NCBI GenBank assembly: GCA_018623155.1
Contig: JAAZVZ010000009.1
Location: 1-64,000, forward strand
Source: Glaciecola sp.
GTDB lineage: Bacteria > Pseudomonadota > Gammaproteobacteria > Enterobacterales > Alteromonadaceae
Length of the DNA stretch: 64,000 bases
Reading direction: 5' to 3'
This document shows positions 1-9,800 of the stretch, in pieces. How positions within the stretch are numbered: position 1 is the stretch's first letter; each line of letters begins with the position of its first letter. The translations under genes were made by a program, and so were the position numbers. Under the pieces are notes generated by a model. The model worked only from the letters and a program-made list of their open reading frames with translations. It was not told the DNA's origin and ran no database searches.

Positions 1-73
1 AGGTTTACGCTTCGCAATCCGTGAAGGTGGCCGTACAGTAGGTGCGGGCGTTGTAGCGAAAATCATCGACTAA
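1..73 (+). CDS. tuf: Elongation factor Tu, C-terminal end (partial)
   Basis: Only the last 23 codons and the TAA stop are in the window. The frame starting at base 2 reads GLRFAIREGGRTVGAG and ends in AKIID, the conserved C-terminal strand of bacterial EF-Tu, the GTPase that delivers aminoacyl-tRNA to the ribosome. Whether this is tufA or tufB cannot be settled from 73 bases. The following gene is not secE, which would follow tufB in many gammaproteobacteria, so the str-operon copy (tufA) is the likelier reading. A duplicated intrinsic terminator follows directly. Confidence 0.93.
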   Translation, partial: GLRFAIREGGRTVGAGVVAKIID

Positions 74-102
74 TTTGTCTGGAACAAATTAGAACGAATA
101 AT

Positions 103-128
103 AAAACCCAGCTTCGGCTGGGTTTTTT
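103..128 (+). terminator. tuf intrinsic terminator, copy 1
   Basis: A 10-bp stem (103-112 with 117-126) closed by a TTCG tetraloop and ending in six T. It lies 30 bases after the tuf stop codon. The stem starts AAAACCCAGC and the loop is the stable UUCG type, so this is a strong intrinsic terminator. Confidence 0.9.
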
Positions 129-198
129 ATTTGGCCCGAAGGGCGGAGGGCAGGATGCCCGGAGTACCGATTGTCTGGAACAAATTAGAACGAATAAT

Positions 199-225
199 AA
201 AACCCAGCTTCGGCTGGGTTTTTTT
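199..225 (+). terminator. tuf intrinsic terminator, copy 2 (duplicated)
   Basis: Same hairpin as copy 1 (stem 199-208 with 213-222, TTCG loop 209-212) with one extra T in the tail. It belongs to a direct repeat of about 58 bp, so termination after tuf is effectively doubled. Confidence 0.88.
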
Positions 226-306
226 ATTTAAATAATTAACCTACAACACAGACAATATTATTCTATAGTTAAAAGGAATTAGCCGTTTAGATAAAAGGAT
301 TTCTTG

Positions 307-1086
307 ATGCAAAAAGTGGTCATTATTATATCTGTTATCATTGCAGTGATAGCAGGCGTAATTTGGTATGTGTTTAGTCAAACCGACACGGTCATCAAAC
401 AACAAGTAGAACAACAAGGGACGTACTATCTCGGTACCAAAGTGTCACTTGGCAAAGCTGAACTTTCACTCACCGATGGGCGGTTAGCCTTAACCCAGTT
501 AGCCGTGCAAAATCCTCAAGGTTTTTCACAAAATAACGCCCTGTCATTACAAAATATTGTACTTGACCTTGGTACGCCAAGAGGTAAAGCGTATGTCGTC
601 GATCAGTTTGCTATTAATGTTCCTGAAATTTTGTACGAGACGGATAGCGCTACTGGGAGTAACTTATTAACCATCAGAAACTATCTCCAATCTAAACTAC
701 CCCAGTCCAATACTGCGAAAACACCCACACAGTCGGAACAGCCGATGGTCATTATTGATAATATCGTCATTGCTGATACCCGTTTAAGGTTGGATTTTTC
801 TAAATTACCTGTCGACCAATTAGGTATTGATAAAACTGTTTACGAAATAACTTTACCCAGTTTTACTGTGGGAACTATCGGTCAACCAAATGGGATCCCA
901 GCTGACCAAATTGCGGCCGCGGTAACAGATGCTTTGTTAGCTGAGGTTATTATAGTGGCAAAACTGGAAGCTAAAAAAGCAGCTAAAGACGCGGTTAAAG
1001 AAAAACTCAAGGAAGAGATGGATAAGCAAAAAGGCAAGCTTAAGGACAAAATGAAAGAAAAGTTAAAAGCACTAGTCGGAGGATAG
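307..1086 (+). CDS. AsmA-like membrane-anchored protein
   Basis: A 259-residue protein starting at ATG 307, preceded by AAAGGA at 294-299; a TTG three bases upstream is also in frame but less likely. Residues 4-25 form a single N-terminal membrane anchor (VVIIISVIIAVIAGVIW), then a mainly beta-strand periplasmic part. The stretch around residues 45-110 (VSLGKAELSLTDGRL, then LAVQNPQGF, NALSLQNI and VPEILYE) has the pattern of AsmA/DUF748-type proteins, which are thought to act in envelope lipid or outer-membrane homeostasis. The last 50 residues are a lysine/glutamate-rich helix (KEKLKEEMDKQKGK), probably coiled coil. It stands alone between tuf and an ABC exporter. The AsmA-like assignment rests on pattern only, and no specific function can be given. 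Confidence 0.75.
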   Translation: MQKVVIIISVIIAVIAGVIWYVFSQTDTVIKQQVEQQGTYYLGTKVSLGKAELSLTDGRLALTQLAVQNPQGFSQNNALSLQNIVLDLGTPRGKAYVVDQFAINVPEILYETDSATGSNLLTIRNYLQSKLPQSNTAKTPTQSEQPMVIIDNIVIADTRLRLDFSKLPVDQLGIDKTVYEITLPSFTVGTIGQPNGIPADQIAAAVTDALLAEVIIVAKLEAKKAAKDAVKEKLKEEMDKQKGKLKDKMKEKLKALVGG

Positions 1087-1090
1087 AATA

Positions 1091-1136
1091 GTCGCAAGAC
1101 AGATTTCGTTGTCATGGTTACTGAACCGCTTGCGAC
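1091..1136. other. Branched inverted repeat (possible three-way junction)
   Basis: An 8-bp perfect outer stem (GTCGCAAG 1091-1098 with CTTGCGAC 1129-1136) encloses two small hairpins: ACA/TGT at 99-101/110-112 (plus 1000) and GGTT-ACTG-AACC at 1116-1127. It sits four bases after the AsmA-like gene and has no T tract. It may stabilise the 3' end of that mRNA, or be chance. Confidence 0.35.
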
Positions 1137-1216
1137 ATCTCTGTATTAGTGGCCTAATTTGACACTGTAACAAAAGCCTTTTACGATTCATTAATAATAT
1201 TTTTACTGGTCAGATA

Positions 1217-2956
1217 ATGGCTAATTCCTCTTTGATTTTATGGTTATATCAGTTTCTTAAACCACACAAAACTCGTATTTTCATCGCTATGTTTGCGTTG
1301 CTCGTCAGTGCAGGCAGTTGGCTGGTCCTAGGGCAGGGAATTAAGCTTGTGATTGACCGTGGGTTTGTTGCCAATGACGAAGCTTTTCTCAATCAAATGC
1401 TTTTAGGTGTTGTGGCCGTATCCGTTGTTGGCTGCATCGCAACTTATTTTCGCTTTTACAACATGCTTTGGTTAGGTGAGCGCGTGAGTGCTAACATCAG
1501 AAATGCTCTTTATGCACAGATGTTACGTTTGGATATGGGCTTTTATAGTCGCAATCGAACAGGAGAAGTAATCTCACGGTTTACCTCAGACACTACCGTT
1601 TTACAAAGTGTTATTGGCATGGGGCTGTCTATGGCGATTCGCTCGTCAGTCACTTTTGTTGGCGCCTTTATTTTGATGTTGTTTAGCAGTGTGAAATTAA
1701 CAGGGCTGGTCATGCTTGCCATCCCATTTATATTATTTCCCATCAAGTTACTCGGAAAAAAAGTGCGTCATTATGCTGAGCTATCACAAGACAAAATAGC
1801 GGATATGAGTGCTCATATCGATCAGTCTTTGCATGGTATTCACACAATCCAAGCTTATACGCAGGAAGCCCATGATACCTCATCGCTTCACGCCAAAGTC
1901 GAGCAAGTGATGGTCGCGGCAAAACAGAGAATTCACTATCGGGCTCTTTTGATCATTTGTATTATGGCGATCAGTATCTTTGCGGTCGTATTTGTGGCGT
2001 GGATGGGGGCGACTGCGGTAATATCGGGTGAACTCAGCCCCGGTAGTTTGAGTGCATTTATTTTTTATGCGGTCATGGCCGGTGGCGCGATTGCCACCAT
2101 AAGCGAAGTGATTGGCGAAATCCAAAAAGCCAAGGGGGCTTCGGCGAGGATCCGACAATTATTGCAAGAACCTCTCAAAAACCGAATCAGTTCTCAGCCA
2201 AAGTGGGTACTTGATAGTGAAGGTGAAGATGCTCTGTGTCTACATAACCTTTCGTTTCGCTATCAAAACGACGGGGATTATGCTTTAAAACAACTCGACT
2301 TAACCATTAAAACTGGACAAACGGTTGCTATTGTCGGACCAAGTGGCGCAGGGAAGTCTACGCTGATGGATGTGCTATTGGATTTTTATCCGCCAACAGA
2401 AGGCGAAATAACACTAGGTAACACAGCTTATTCAGAATTATCACAATCTCAGATTCGTAAATCGTTTGCGTTAGTGGCACAGGAGCCCGTTATTTTTGCT
2501 ACGGATATTGCACACAATATTGGCTACGGTAACCATTATGCCTCTCACAATGAGATTGAGAATGCGGCGAAACTGGCCAATGCCCATGAATTCGTTATGG
2601 CTCTTCCTCAAGACTATGCTACTCAAGTCGGGGAGAGAGGTGTAAAACTCTCTGGGGGCCAAAAACAACGTATCGCCATTGCTAGAGCGTTTCTTGCTAA
2701 CCGGCCTATTTTGTTATTAGATGAGGCCACAAGCTCCTTGGATGCAAGCAGTGAGCAAGCGGTACAACAGGGTTTGGCAAATTTGATGCACAATCGCACT
2801 GCAATTGTGATTGCGCATCGTCTAGCGACGGTCAAACATGCAGATTTGATAGTAGTGATGAACCACGGTCAGTTCGTAGATAGTGGCTCACATGAGGAGT
2901 TAATCGCGCGTTGCGCGCTATACCGTGATTTGGCAAAATTACAATTTATCAATTGA
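1217..2956 (+). CDS. ABCB-type ABC transporter (permease-ATPase fusion, MsbA-like)
   Basis: A 579-residue half-transporter with an N-terminal six-helix ABC transmembrane domain (about residues 15-300) and a C-terminal nucleotide-binding domain (about 340-575). Seen motifs: Walker A GPSGAGKST from residue 374, Q-loop VAQEP, signature LSGGQKQR from about 478, Walker B ILLLDEATSSLD around 497-508, and the H-loop IVIAHRLAT. All catalytic residues are present, so it should be an active homodimeric exporter in the inner membrane. The family includes lipid A flippase MsbA and multidrug exporters. Length and layout fit an MsbA/LmrA-like protein, but the usual lpxK neighbour of msbA is absent, so I do not call it msbA. 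An aldo/keto reductase gene follows after 27 bp and may be cotranscribed. Confidence 0.92.
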   Translation: MANSSLILWLYQFLKPHKTRIFIAMFALLVSAGSWLVLGQGIKLVIDRGFVANDEAFLNQMLLGVVAVSVVGCIATYFRFYNMLWLGERVSANIRNALYAQMLRLDMGFYSRNRTGEVISRFTSDTTVLQSVIGMGLSMAIRSSVTFVGAFILMLFSSVKLTGLVMLAIPFILFPIKLLGKKVRHYAELSQDKIADMSAHIDQSLHGIHTIQAYTQEAHDTSSLHAKVEQVMVAAKQRIHYRALLIICIMAISIFAVVFVAWMGATAVISGELSPGSLSAFIFYAVMAGGAIATISEVIGEIQKAKGASARIRQLLQEPLKNRISSQPKWVLDSEGEDALCLHNLSFRYQNDGDYALKQLDLTIKTGQTVAIVGPSGAGKSTLMDVLLDFYPPTEGEITLGNTAYSELSQSQIRKSFALVAQEPVIFATDIAHNIGYGNHYASHNEIENAAKLANAHEFVMALPQDYATQVGERGVKLSGGQKQRIAIARAFLANRPILLLDEATSSLDASSEQAVQQGLANLMHNRTAIVIAHRLATVKHADLIVVMNHGQFVDSGSHEELIARCALYRDLAKLQFIN

Positions 2957-2983
2957 ATACAACAATAAAAATAAGGAATCCAT

Positions 2984-4036
2984 ATGGAATTTTCTCCTCT
3001 TGGGACATCGGGCCTTAATGTTTCTCGTGTCTGCTTAGGCACCATGACATGGGGCTTACAAAATAATCAAGCTGATGCCGATGCACAGATTGATTATGCA
3101 TTCGAGCGCGGTATCAATTTTATGGATACCGCCGAAATGTATCCCGTTCCTCCTTCAGCCGATACAGTGGGTGCAACCGAGCGTCATATAGGGGATTATT
3201 TTGTCCGAAATCCAAGTAAACGCAATGATTGGATCCTTGCGACCAAAATCGTTGGCAAAGGGCTTCCGTGGATTAGAGGAGGCAAGGGCATTGATAAAGC
3301 CTCTATAGCAGTTGCTTTAGAAGGTTCACTTAAACAGCTCAATACCGATTACATTGATTTATATCAATTACATTGGCCGAACCGGGGAACCGCACATTTT
3401 GGTACTCATTGGCCAAACGATATCAAAGCCACAAAAACAGATGTACAAAAGGAGGTCGAGCGTAAACGTGGTGTGGTCGAGGCACTTGGTGAAGCGATCA
3501 AATCAGGAAAAATACGCCATTGGGGATTATCTGATGACACGCCGTGGGGCATCCATACTTTTTTGAATTTGTGTGATGAGCTAGCTGTGCCTCGTCCGGT
3601 ATCGATTCAAAACGAATTCAATTTACTCCATGCGAAAGATTGGCCGTATTTGATTGAAACATGTGTCTTTGAAAATATTGCTTATTTGCCATGGTCTCCA
3701 CTCGCTGCAGGCATGTTATCTGGCAAGTATCTCGATGGCGCACGACCAAAAGGCTCACGTTGGAGTCTTGAGCAACGAATGGGATTGTTTAGAGATACAC
3801 CAATTGCTAACAAAGCTGTAGCCGAATACGTACAACTCGCCTCAGACCTTGGCATGACATCTTCGCAACTGGCTCTCAAATGGTGTGATTATATTGATGG
3901 GGTTACCTCAACCATTATCGGGGCCACTAATTTAAGTCAGTTGGAAGAGGATATTGATGCGTTTGTTATGCCGTTAACAGAAAGTCAGTTTGACAGCATT
4001 CAGGCGGTCTTTAAACGCTATCCAATTGCCTTTTAA
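2984..4036 (+). CDS. tas: Tas-like NADP(H)-dependent aldo/keto reductase
   Basis: A 350-residue aldo/keto reductase, close to the length of E. coli Tas. It opens MEFSPLGTSGLNVSRVCLGT, typical of AKR family barrels, and keeps the catalytic D-x4-Y (FMDTAEMYPVPP), the lysine region (ILATKIVGKG), the substrate-side histidine (LYQLHWPNRG) and a C-terminal cofactor segment (STIIGATNLSQL). These cytoplasmic enzymes reduce aldehydes or ketones with NADPH; the physiological substrate of Tas is not settled. It starts at ATG with AAGGA upstream and probably shares a transcript with the ABC transporter. The insertion before the active-site helix (SADTVGATE) and the overall length favour Tas over shorter YdhF-type enzymes. 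Confidence 0.85.
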   Translation: MEFSPLGTSGLNVSRVCLGTMTWGLQNNQADADAQIDYAFERGINFMDTAEMYPVPPSADTVGATERHIGDYFVRNPSKRNDWILATKIVGKGLPWIRGGKGIDKASIAVALEGSLKQLNTDYIDLYQLHWPNRGTAHFGTHWPNDIKATKTDVQKEVERKRGVVEALGEAIKSGKIRHWGLSDDTPWGIHTFLNLCDELAVPRPVSIQNEFNLLHAKDWPYLIETCVFENIAYLPWSPLAAGMLSGKYLDGARPKGSRWSLEQRMGLFRDTPIANKAVAEYVQLASDLGMTSSQLALKWCDYIDGVTSTIIGATNLSQLEEDIDAFVMPLTESQFDSIQAVFKRYPIAF

Positions 4037-4063
4037 TTGACCAATTGTTAAAAAAATCTCGTT

Positions 4064-4092
4064 ATAAAACAAGACCCAATTGGGGCGTTTTC
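4064..4092 (+). terminator. Possible terminator after tas
   Basis: AAAAC (about 4065-4069) and GTTTT (about 4087-4091) flank a CCCAATTGGG core, giving an interrupted stem that ends in a T-rich run. It lies about 30 bases after the tas stop. The stem is imperfect. Confidence 0.45.
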
Positions 4093-4100
4093 TCAGAATA

Positions 4101-4123
4101 CAGTAGGCGACTTTTGCCTACTG
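4101..4123. other. Perfect 8-bp hairpin upstream of the acs promoter
   Basis: CAGTAGGC (4101-4108) pairs with GCCTACTG (4116-4123) around a 7-base loop. There is no T tract. It could be a second stop for tas transcripts or part of the acs control region, since it lies about 20 bp upstream of the extended -10 element. Confidence 0.4.
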
Positions 4124-4141
4124 CGTTCGTCTTACATACCT

Positions 4142-4150
4142 TGGTATAAT
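4142..4150 (+). promoter_or_regulatory. acs promoter, extended -10 element
   Basis: TGG followed by a perfect TATAAT (4145-4150) forms an extended -10 (TGnTATAAT). No good -35 lies at 16-18 bp spacing, which fits an activator-dependent promoter. Transcription would start near 4157 and leave a leader of about 115 nt before the acs ATG. Activation by the adjacent CrbR-like regulator is inferred. Confidence 0.5.
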
Positions 4151-4271
4151 TAGCTTTGCTGTGATTGGTTAAACCATTTTCATAGACCAAAGTCCTATTT
4201 TTAAAAACCTCAGAATCGCTACATTAGTCTTTAGTAATTTAACAAATATTTAAAACTGCAATGGAGGCAAT

Positions 4272-6215
4272 ATGACTGCCAAAACTTATCCTGTACCAGG
4301 AGCGTTGAAAGAAGAGGGCATTCTTTCCGAAGAACAATATTTAGAGATGTATAAACAATCGGTTGAAAATCCTGAAGCATTTTGGGATGAACACAAGAAC
4401 ATCGTCGATTGGATCCAAGAACCAACAATCATTAAAAATACATCTTTTGATCCAAGTAATGTCGATATTCGCTGGTTTGAAGATGGTGTATTAAACGCGT
4501 CATACAACTGTATTGACCGTCATTTAGCAGAAAATGCGAAAAAGACTGCGATTTTATGGGAAGGCGATGAGCCGTCAGACAGCCAAGAAGTCACCTATCA
4601 AGAGCTTCACTATGAAGTGTGTAAGCTTGCTAACGGCCTTAAAAAATTAGGCGTTAAAAAAGGTGATGTGGTTGCTATCTACATGCCTATGGTGCCTCAA
4701 GCAGCCTATGCAATGCTTGCTTGTGCGCGTATTGGTGCAGTTCACTCAGTTATTTTTGGTGGTTTCTCACCAAATGCTATCGCGGATCGTATCAACAATG
4801 CATCTGCTAAAGTGGTTATCACATCTGACGAAGGCCGTCGTGCTGGTCGTACTGTTCCACTAAAAGCAAATGTTGATGAAGCATTAGCAAATGGTGCCTG
4901 TCCTTCGATCACTAATGTCATCGTTCATCAATTAACAGGTGGTGATGTTGACTATAACAACGACGTGGATGTTATCTGGAGCGAGCTAGTTGAAGACTGC
5001 TCTGCACAGTGCGAGCCAGAGCCAATGAATGCTGAAGATCCATTATTCATCCTTTACACTTCTGGTTCTACTGGTCAGCCAAAAGGTGTTGTTCATACTA
5101 CTGGTGGTTATTGTGTATACACTGCAATGACGTTCAAATACGGTTTTGATTATCGTGAAGACGACATCTACTGGTGTACAGCTGATGTGGGTTGGATCAC
5201 GGGTCACTCGTACATGGCATACGGTCCATTAATCGCGGGTGCGACACAAGTATTCTTCGAAGGCGTTCCAACCTATCCAGACGTACGTCGTATTGCTCAA
5301 GTTGTTGAAAAATATAAAGTTAACAGCTTGTATACTGCGCCTACTGCGATCCGTGCATTAATGGCGCACGGTGACAAGCCAGTGGAAGGATGTGACTTAT
5401 CTTCACTACGTATTCTTGGTTCAGTCGGTGAGCCTATCAACCCAGAAGCGTGGGAATGGTACTACCGTGTCATCGGTCAAGAGCGTTGCCCAATCGTTGA
5501 TACGTGGTGGCAAACAGAAACTGGGGGCATGATGATTGCGCCTCTGCCTTCAACAACGCCTAACAAGCCTGGTTCTGCGTCTAAGCCTCTATTCGGTGTG
5601 CAGCCTGCATTATTCGATGCAGACGGTAACGAGCTTGAAGGTACAACTGAAGGTAACCTAGTCATTAAAGACAGCTGGCCTTCACAAGCGCGTACAGTTT
5701 ACGGTGATCACAAACGCTTTATCGAAACTTACTTCTCAGCTTACAACAACGTTTACTTCACCGGTGACGGCTGTCGTCGTGATGAAGATGGATACTACTG
5801 GATCACTGGTCGAGTAGATGACGTATTAAACGTATCTGGTCACCGTCTAGGGACTGCAGAAATCGAAAGTGCACTTGTGGCACACGAAGTGATTGCAGAA
5901 GCAGCGGTTGTAGGTTATCCTCACGACATCAAGGGTCAAGGTATCTATGTCTATGTCACACCAATTGAAGGTGTGGAACCTGACGAAGCGTTAACCAAAG
6001 AGATCCGCGCTTGGGTACGTAAGGAATTGAGCCCGATTGCGACACCTGATTTAATTCAGTGGACTCGTGGTTTACCTAAGACCCGTTCAGGTAAAATCAT
6101 GCGTCGAATCTTACGTAAGATCGCCGCGAATGAATACGAGCAACTTGGTGATACGTCTACATTAGCGGATCCATCAGTTGTGGATTCGTTGATCGAGGAA
6201 CGCCTTAACAAGTAA
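4272..6215 (+). CDS. acs: Acetyl-CoA synthetase (AMP-forming)
   Basis: A 647-residue acyl-adenylate-forming enzyme that converts acetate, ATP and CoA to acetyl-CoA, AMP and PPi in the cytoplasm; this is the high-affinity route for acetate scavenging. The A3 nucleotide loop [11 protein letters not shown] lies near residues 262-272, the A5 motif [10 protein letters not shown] follows near 415, and the C-terminal [13 protein letters not shown] carries the catalytic lysine K608, the site that is reversibly acetylated in this family. The length is normal and no key residue is missing. ATG 4272 has GGAGG six to ten bases upstream. The gene is followed after 17 bp by a LuxR-type response regulator and then by its probable kinase, homologues of the CrbRS system that activates acs in Vibrio. 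Confidence 0.97.
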   Translation: MTAKTYPVPGALKEEGILSEEQYLEMYKQSVENPEAFWDEHKNIVDWIQEPTIIKNTSFDPSNVDIRWFEDGVLNASYNCIDRHLAENAKKTAILWEGDEPSDSQEVTYQELHYEVCKLANGLKKLGVKKGDVVAIYMPMVPQAAYAMLACARIGAVHSVIFGGFSPNAIADRINNASAKVVITSDEGRRAGRTVPLKANVDEALANGACPSITNVIVHQLTGGDVDYNNDVDVIWSELVEDCSAQCEPEPMNAEDPLFILYTSGSTGQPKGVVHTTGGYCVYTAMTFKYGFDYREDDIYWCTADVGWITGHSYMAYGPLIAGATQVFFEGVPTYPDVRRIAQVVEKYKVNSLYTAPTAIRALMAHGDKPVEGCDLSSLRILGSVGEPINPEAWEWYYRVIGQERCPIVDTWWQTETGGMMIAPLPSTTPNKPGSASKPLFGVQPALFDADGNELEGTTEGNLVIKDSWPSQARTVYGDHKRFIETYFSAYNNVYFTGDGCRRDEDGYYWITGRVDDVLNVSGHRLGTAEIESALVAHEVIAEAAVVGYPHDIKGQGIYVYVTPIEGVEPDEALTKEIRAWVRKELSPIATPDLIQWTRGLPKTRSGKIMRRILRKIAANEYEQLGDTSTLADPSVVDSLIEERLNK

Positions 6216-6232
6216 CAACAAAAGGAGCAAGC

Positions 6233-6880
6233 ATGGCAACCTTACTTATTGCAGATGATCACCCGTTGTATAGGGATGCTTTAAGGGGAGCGTTGTCAGT
6301 CTCGCTCCAAGATCTGAAGCTACTCGAAGCCGAAGATCTTCCTAGCACCATCAAGGTGCTTGAAGAAACCGATATAGATCTATTACTACTCGACTTACAT
6401 ATGCCGGGTAGTAATGATCTTTTTGGTTTATTACACATCTTAAAACTCTATCCAGATCTTCCTGTTGCTGTTGTCTCAGGTACAGAGGATGCGAACATCA
6501 TTTCCAAAATCGTGGGTGTCGGTGCATTAGGCTTTATTCCTAAAACAGCAAGTTCTGATGAAATCGCCAAAGCCATTCAAACAATATTAGATGGTGATGT
6601 GTGGTTGCCTGAAGGTATTTCTGACAAGATTGAAGAAGTAGATGAAGAGTTCTCTAAGCTTGCTGATAGTGTTGCCAGTCTAACCCCATCACAGTATAAA
6701 GTATTGTGCTATATGCGCGATGGGTTGTTGAACAAACAAATTGGCTACAATTTAGATATTGCCGAAGCAACGGTGAAGGCACATGTCACAGCAATATTTC
6801 GCAAGTTAGGCATTAACAACCGTACCCAAGCGGTATTGATCGCTTCTCAACTTGAATTAGAACCGCCAGTTACCAATTAA
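6233..6880 (+). CDS. crbR: CrbR-like response regulator (REC + LuxR HTH)
   Basis: A 215-residue two-domain regulator. The receiver domain spans about residues 1-120, with acidic residues D8-D9 in IADDHPLYRD, phosphoacceptor D54 in LLLDLHMPG, the conserved threonine region and lysine K104 in FIPKTASSDE. The C-terminal LuxR/NarL helix-turn-helix (about 145-210) contains LTPSQYKVL and EATVKAHVTAIFRKLG. It lies 17 bp after acs on the same strand, with a good AAGGAG site, and is convergent with the giant sensor kinase; their stop codons overlap by four bases. In Vibrio cholerae, CrbR is the response regulator that activates acs. The symbol is given on this synteny and architecture; another acetate or short-chain signal remains possible. 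Confidence 0.85.
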   Translation: MATLLIADDHPLYRDALRGALSVSLQDLKLLEAEDLPSTIKVLEETDIDLLLLDLHMPGSNDLFGLLHILKLYPDLPVAVVSGTEDANIISKIVGVGALGFIPKTASSDEIAKAIQTILDGDVWLPEGISDKIEEVDEEFSKLADSVASLTPSQYKVLCYMRDGLLNKQIGYNLDIAEATVKAHVTAIFRKLGINNRTQAVLIASQLELEPPVTN

Positions 6881-9800
6881 TAGCGGTTCACATTTTTAGT
6901 TTTTTTAGCTAAATTCGTAATTAAAGCTCGCAGTTTTGCGGGCTTTAATGGTTTATTGAGGTGCTGTATATTTAAAGACTTGCACTGCTCTTTGAGTTGT
7001 TCATCGTGTAGGGCCGTTAATATTGCAGCTGGCGTTTCTTTTTGTGCTGCGACTTGTAACTCTTGAATGAGATTCACACCGTTTTGGTTCTTATCCAACT
7101 GATAATCGATTAATAGGATGTCGGCATCAAAATCAGCTATTTTGGCTAACCCACCCTCATAAGTATTCGCAAGCTCCGCGACAATTCCCCATTTGTTTAA
7201 TAACAAGCTCAGAGCATCTAGATTTTCTTTTTTATCATCCACACAGAGGGCCTTGAGACCTGCTAAAGCACTATTTGATGTCCGCACTGCTGTTTTTTGC
7301 GCTACTTGTTGTTTACCCAATGGTAAGGTCAATATAAAACACGAACCTTTGTCTTTAACAGAGTTAACCTTAATCGAGCCATTAATTTGCTGAGTTAAGC
7401 GGCGTACGACTCCTAAACCTAAACCCACTCCTGACTCATTTGACTCTTGGACTCGGTAAAAATCACTAAAGATAGCATTGAGCTTGTCTTTGGGGATACC
7501 AATACCGGTATCATAAATACGCACTTCAACACGCCGTTTATGTATACGAGCAGTGACAAGTACCTTGCCAACATCGGTGTATTTGATTGCATTGGAGATT
7601 AAATTTTGAATGATGCGATAAGTAAATGTTTTATCTGCTTTAATCCATAAATCACGCACTACATGATTAAATTCCAACCCTTTATTTTGAGCTTTCACGG
7701 TCATATCTGAAAGAAGAGGCTCAATGATATCTTTAAAATGTATGTCGCTTATAGTCGGAGCCATTTCACCTTGATCTAGACGAGAGATATCGAGTAGGGT
7801 ACTGATAAGGTGCTCTGATGAATTCACCGAGTGGTTAAGTTTTGATAGTATTTCTCTGGCATTTTTGCTTAAGGTTGAATCTTGTAATGCCGATAGGTAG
7901 AGCTTTGCTGCATTAAGTGGTTGAATGATGTCATGACTAGCTAATGCTAAGAAACGGGTTTTACTCGCATTCGCTTCCTCAGCAAGTTTGCGCGCACGAA
8001 TGAGTTCTTGTTCAACTTCTGCGCGCTTCTCTATTTCTAAGCGTAAATCGGCATTGATTGAGTGAACTTCTTCAGTACGTTTTTTGATTCGAGTTGTCAA
8101 ATCAATGTTTGCTTCTTCAAGAGCTTGCTGGATCTCCACATGGCTTGTTATGTCATTAAAACTCGTAACGAAGCCACCTCCAGGCAATGGATTACCAACC
8201 ATTTCAATAACATGGCCATCGGCGCGTTGTCTGGTGAAGCGATGTGGCGTGCCATTGCGCAAATGCTCTAGGCGCCTAGCGACCATTTGGTCTACATCTC
8301 CTGGACCAAGTTCTCCCTTTAAAGCGTTGTAGCGCATGAGTTTTTCAATTGGAGTCCCGACAGCGAGATATTCATCAGGATATTCGTATAGCTGAATATA
8401 GCGTTTGTTCCAGGCAACCAGATTTAGGTTTTTATCGATAACACTGATCCCTTGTTCCATACTCTCTAATGATGTTAACAATGCCGTCATATTAAATTGC
8501 ATGGCTTGGGTAGTGCCATCAAAAAAGTTAATGACCTCACTAAAGTCGAGCTTTTTACCTTCGGCAACACTATTCACTAGTGCACGCGCACTTGATGATC
8601 CAATTACCCCGCCTAATGCACGTTCACAAAATGACAATATTTGAATATTAGGTTTATCTGACAAATCTACATTGACATTATTTCGACGAGAATATTCTGA
8701 AAGTAGCTGCTCACAACGACTTTGGCCCATAAATGTCGTCAATAAAGTCACCAAATCGCCATTAGTAATATTGACCTGAGATGATTTGTGATTGGTACGC
8801 GAAGTATCTAGGGGATGGACAAATGCTTCTGATTGGATCTTATCGATCAGACGTGCCGGGGCAATACGAGAGAATGTGTAATACGCGATGGTATTGGCAA
8901 ACAAGCTAACAATAGCCCCCTGGCTGAGAATTTCAGTTTGTGTATAACCACTAATGGTCATATCTGTAAGAGGTAAAATTAGCCAAAATACCCATGAAAC
9001 AAATCCCATGAGTAAGCCAGCGTAGACACCATGAGCGTGACCTTTTTTCCAGTATAGACCACCAATGATTGAGGGCAAAAGCTGGATAACTAACGAAAAT
9101 GCGATAAGACCAATTGATGCCAAAGAACTTGTTTCGGTCATTTGTTGTTGGTAGATAAAGCCTAGCAACAAGACCACACCGATAATGATTCGACGAATGA
9201 CTCGAATTTTGTTGCTGTAATTAGTAATTGGGCCAGTTTGCGAATTTATGGACAATAATTTAGGCAAGACAACATCATTGGCTAACATGGTAGATAAGGT
9301 CAAGGTAGCAACAATGATCATGGCTGTTGCCGCGGATAAGCCACCCACAAATACAAGCACTTGAATCAATAATGAGTCAGACAAAACAGCAAACGCCAGT
9401 ACATATTGGTCAGGCTCAGTACCCACTCCCCCGAAGATATTACTGCCGGCCATTGCAATCACAGGAATGGTCGCAGACATAAGCAAGAGGTATAAAGGAA
9501 ATAACCAACGTGCGGTTTTAACATGGTCAATGTTTAAGTTGTCGATAATGGCAACATGAAACTGACGTGGCAAACAAATCACTGCGGCAGCTGCCATTAA
9601 CGTCTGTGCCCAAAATGCGACTGAGGTAAACTGATCAAGTGCTTCAGAAGTGTAATAATCTTGCAAAAATGATTGATGCGGGTTCTGGTACCACAAGGTA
9701 AATGCAATATACCCAATCACTAAGATTGCAATGAGTTTGATCAATGACTCAAAAGATACCGCCAGCATGAGACCTCGGCGATACTCGGTAACATCAGTTT

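Larger units (their letters stand above)
75..229. repeat. Direct repeat of the tuf 3' flank (2 copies, about 58 bp, 96-bp period)
   Basis: Bases 75-133 and 171-229 are the same sequence apart from one T in the poly-T run; both begin TTGTCTGGAACAAATTAGAA and include the terminator. They are separated by about 38 bp of G-rich sequence (133-170) that holds a small GGGCA/TGCCC hairpin (148-160). The repeat starts just after the tuf stop codon, which suggests recombination between tuf copies or duplication of the 3' flank. Confidence 0.85.

Noticed and set aside
882..1115. Minus-strand open frame opposite the AsmA-like gene
   Set aside because: It is the mirror of the lysine-rich helix of that gene; the product is a Ser/Phe/Leu-rich string without motifs.
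8062..8332. Two overlapping plus-strand frames opposite the PAS region of the sensor kinase
   Set aside because: Both lie fully inside the 1145-codon kinase gene, with no ribosome site and no motif.
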